NCBI RefSeq assembly: GCF_014898815.1
Contig: NW_026515544.1
Coordinates: 1 to 64,000 of the forward strand
Direction: 5' to 3'
Source of the DNA: Panonychus citri
Taxonomy: Eukaryota; Arthropoda; Arachnida; Trombidiformes; Tetranychidae
DNA: 64,000 nucleotides
Part shown: positions 61,301-64,000 of the stretch, in pieces
Numbering within the stretch: the stretch's first letter is position 1
How the letters are laid out: every line of letters begins with the position of its first letter
Program-made: the position numbers and the translations under genes
Notes under the pieces: model-generated
The model's database searches: none
Seen by the model: only the letters and a program-made list of their open reading frames with translations
Told to the model about the DNA's origin: nothing

Positions 61301-64000
61301 GTCATAATTTAGTAAATTGATTGCCTATCAAGAAAACTAAGTGAGTGCTATCGAGTTAACATTGTTATTAACATTAGATGATATTTTAATAACTCATTTT
61401 ATCACCATGATCATTACCCATTTTCTTTCACTCATGATAAATGATCCCATGAATTGTCACCATAATCAACTATCAGTGTTTTCAACACTTCATCTCCCAG
61501 TTTAACTTTATTTCCAACTAGTATCATACTAAATAATTGCCATGGGATCATGAGCTTCTTTTTTTATCATGGTGAATTCTATCTCAGCTATTAGGTAAGT
61601 TGAAGAACATAAATTTTATTCATATGTTAACCTTTGACTTATCTTTTATTTAAAGACACGAGGACATTTCTCATCATTATTTTCACCATGATGATGAAAT
61701 GAAATCTTGTTACAGAATCCGAGAGATAATCGTTACTTGGTGAAAGAGGAAAAACTTTGGAAACAAAAGTGGAACATTGTTGTTATTTTTGAATGTTCAT
61801 GAGAGAGTAAATAGATTCAGGGTGATATTTACTCCGAGTAGTATCATGAAAGAAACAATAACAACAAGAAAAGTACACCGAATTCATCATTCAGATTATA
61901 TTGTTGACATTTTTTTTGCTCTTTCTCTCTTTTAGTATTCAGATAAACAAAACAAAAACGAAGAATAAAAAATAATAGAATTGCAAAGGATTCTTCTATT
62001 AGCTACTTCCACTCTCCACCCTGGTTATTTCCATGAGTTCTGAAGATGAGCATGAAAATAATATAAACAACAATATCAAACATGAGACTGAATGATAACA
62101 ATAATGATCAACTAAGTAATCATACAAATAATGATAATAATCTTAACTTTTTCCAAGTGTGAAAATAACTTTTTGACATTACCTTTAACTAACAAGCATG
62201 AATATTATCAATTGTTGTTATTAGTTGATTGTTGACTGCTTATTGAAAGCATTCTTATCAGGATTACCCTGAGATACATGAATATAATCATGGGGTTTTT
62301 ACTTGGATAACAATTTGTTCAAACACTTTATGTATATATATAACCGTAATTGATGAGACAATTACTCAGTTTTCTTACAATTAATATGCATTAACACTCA
62401 AACGAAACATTGAATGGATGGAAAGACAAAAAAAATTTGTTCCAATTCATGAGGATAATAATAGTCTTTCAGAATTATTCAGGGCATAGGCTTTTCTTAT
62501 TGTTTACATCATTATGTTTAATCTCTGAGAGAGGGTCAGGGGATGAATTCAATTTTCTTATTGAACATTTACTATTATTTATTGAAGTATAAATATTCAT
62601 ATTTACTGAACTTTTCAGTTTTTCGCTTCACTCTTAGTTCAATTTATATTCTGCATCATTGCATGTGGATTGTTCATCTGATTATTATGATTCACAATTT
62701 TCCTGTAGTTCTCATATTTCAATTAACTTTTCGTTAACAGTACATAATTACAATTGTTAACCATTAATAAGATCCTGAAGTTTTATCATGAGTAAACAAT
62801 ATACTATGAATAAACATCTAATAGTAACATGAGAAAGTTTCATTCAACTAAAGGTAAACAAAATTTCAGCTTAATAACTTATCAGCTAATTTTATATTTG
62901 TCATTTAATTTTGATATTCAATATTCAAACAAAAAAAATGTCAATACTTTAATTATAATCTTCATTACAATGAACCAGGAATTACACAATATCATTACTT
63001 CATGAAGATTACAAGTACATAAAATGTAAATACATAAAAAAAATCAACTAAAAAGTTCATTAATATTCAATGAACTAATATAATCATGAATGGTTTGATT
63101 CATGATGTTTAGCATGAAACAATTACAGTTGAAACAATCATTACAAATTAATCATTTTCAACTTGAATCAAATGAATAATTGAAATTTTCAAGCAAAAGT
63201 CAGAATTGATTGAGCAATCACGAACAATCAAATGATTAGAGCGGATATAAATTGTATCTTTCCTAAATTGGCCTTTAATTGTTCACAACAATTAAAAGTA
63301 CAATAAAGATTATCAGTCAACCTTAGAGTCAACATCTTAAGGCAAAATATTATTACTTTTTTTACTCCTCAAATGCTACAAAATGATAATAATAATAATA
63401 ACAAGATAATATTAATATGTAATAACCTGAATTGCCTCAGGGCAGAAACATTATTAGTTGAATTGTCAGTTGATTAACTGATAAATTTTTACTTGGATTA
63501 ACTTTATCAATCCACTTTCATTTCATCCTTCCCAGTTAGTTTAATATTATCAAGAGTATGATAATGTTGTTATAAGTTAATTAGTCAACTGATTAGTCTA
63601 ATAGTATATATATATAATTACTTATTTAATTATTGACCAATTTATTGTTCAAAATGTATTAATATACTTGATTAGTGATAATTATTAATCTAATTTGCTT
63701 TTTGCTAGTTCATTAATTATTTTGTATCAACTCAATTAGCTTTATAAATGTAATATTAACATTTAATTGTGATTAACTACTACAAATTACTGGAAGCGAT
63801 AACATGGTTTCTACCTGGAGATGATGATGATTAGATAATTATATTAGATGATAGTTTATAAATTAAGATTGAACATTTCAGGTAAATTGTGATTAGATGA
63901 ATGTGATAACAAAGGTTACAAGGATGAGATTCTATTATTATCTTAATTGAAATATGAATTCAATCACAATTTAACCAGGAAACAAATTCCCTGAGATGAG
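58376..64000. other. Gene-poor AT-rich region to window end
   Basis: 5.6 kb with no supported gene, repeat or RNA. The same TCATGAT-rich texture as 43.7-50 kb. It could be intergenic or a long intron of a gene lying outside the window. Confidence 0.4.

Noticed and set aside
1..64000. tRNA, rRNA or snRNA genes
   Set aside because: No intact A-box/B-box pair or rRNA-like conserved stretch was noticed. The few GGTTCGA words lie inside coding sequence. A covariance-model scan would be decisive.

Overview
The window is nuclear DNA from a small-genome arthropod, most likely an acariform mite close to the spider mites. The evidence is very AT-rich spacer, introns mostly of about 50-340 bp, single-domain chelicerate-type cuticle proteins whose intron falls after codon 2 or 3, and an otherwise ordinary animal gene set. 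There are no bacterial-style operons. I assigned all gene models by reading frames and splice signals by eye.

Layout. At 0-5 kb there is a frame-broken glucosamine-6-phosphate isomerase on the minus strand, a 65-residue INTS12-like PHD-finger gene, and a sphingosine-1-phosphate lyase. At 5-11 kb there is a five-exon SLC17-type transporter, then COG5 converging on it, then LSM3. At 12.4-23.4 kb lies a cuticle-protein cluster: one gene (12.9 kb), an orphan four-helix membrane protein (14.8 kb), a diverged cuticle paralogue (19.5 kb), and an inverted near-copy of the first gene (22.1-22.9 kb). The first and last sit in 1.7-kb inverted-repeat arms. At 25-29 kb there is duplicated debris: a chimera of SUPT7L and MAT pieces and a collapsed WDR19/IFT144 remnant. 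At 29-35 kb are SUPT7L, NADH-cytochrome b5 reductase (minus) and S-adenosylmethionine synthase. At 36-39.4 kb are nanos and a FET-family (cabeza/FUS-like) RNA-binding protein, with a strong hairpin between them. At 39.9-43.7 kb an orphan secreted-protein gene is flanked by 0.76-kb inverted repeats. From 43.7 to 64 kb I find almost no host genes. This stretch carries three mobile elements: an intact Mutator-like (MULE) transposon at 50.1-52.1 kb, a gag-only LTR element with apparently identical LTRs at 54.7-57.3 kb, and a fold-back element at 57.5-58.4 kb.

Two points affect the whole annotation. First, the frame breaks in COG5, S1P lyase, nanos and the second cuticle copy are almost all deletions within short base runs. 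This looks more like uncorrected sequencing or assembly error than gene death, while WDR19 and the chimera show genuine decay. Second, the most distinctive structure is the MULE. Each end carries five GCAAA iterons spaced 15, 16, 15 and 15 bp, mirrored exactly between ends and bounded by a 9-bp target duplication.

The host genes are independent housekeeping or developmental units (Golgi tethering, mRNA decay/splicing, SAGA, lipid and methyl metabolism, germline RNA control, cuticle). I see no sign that they form one pathway.
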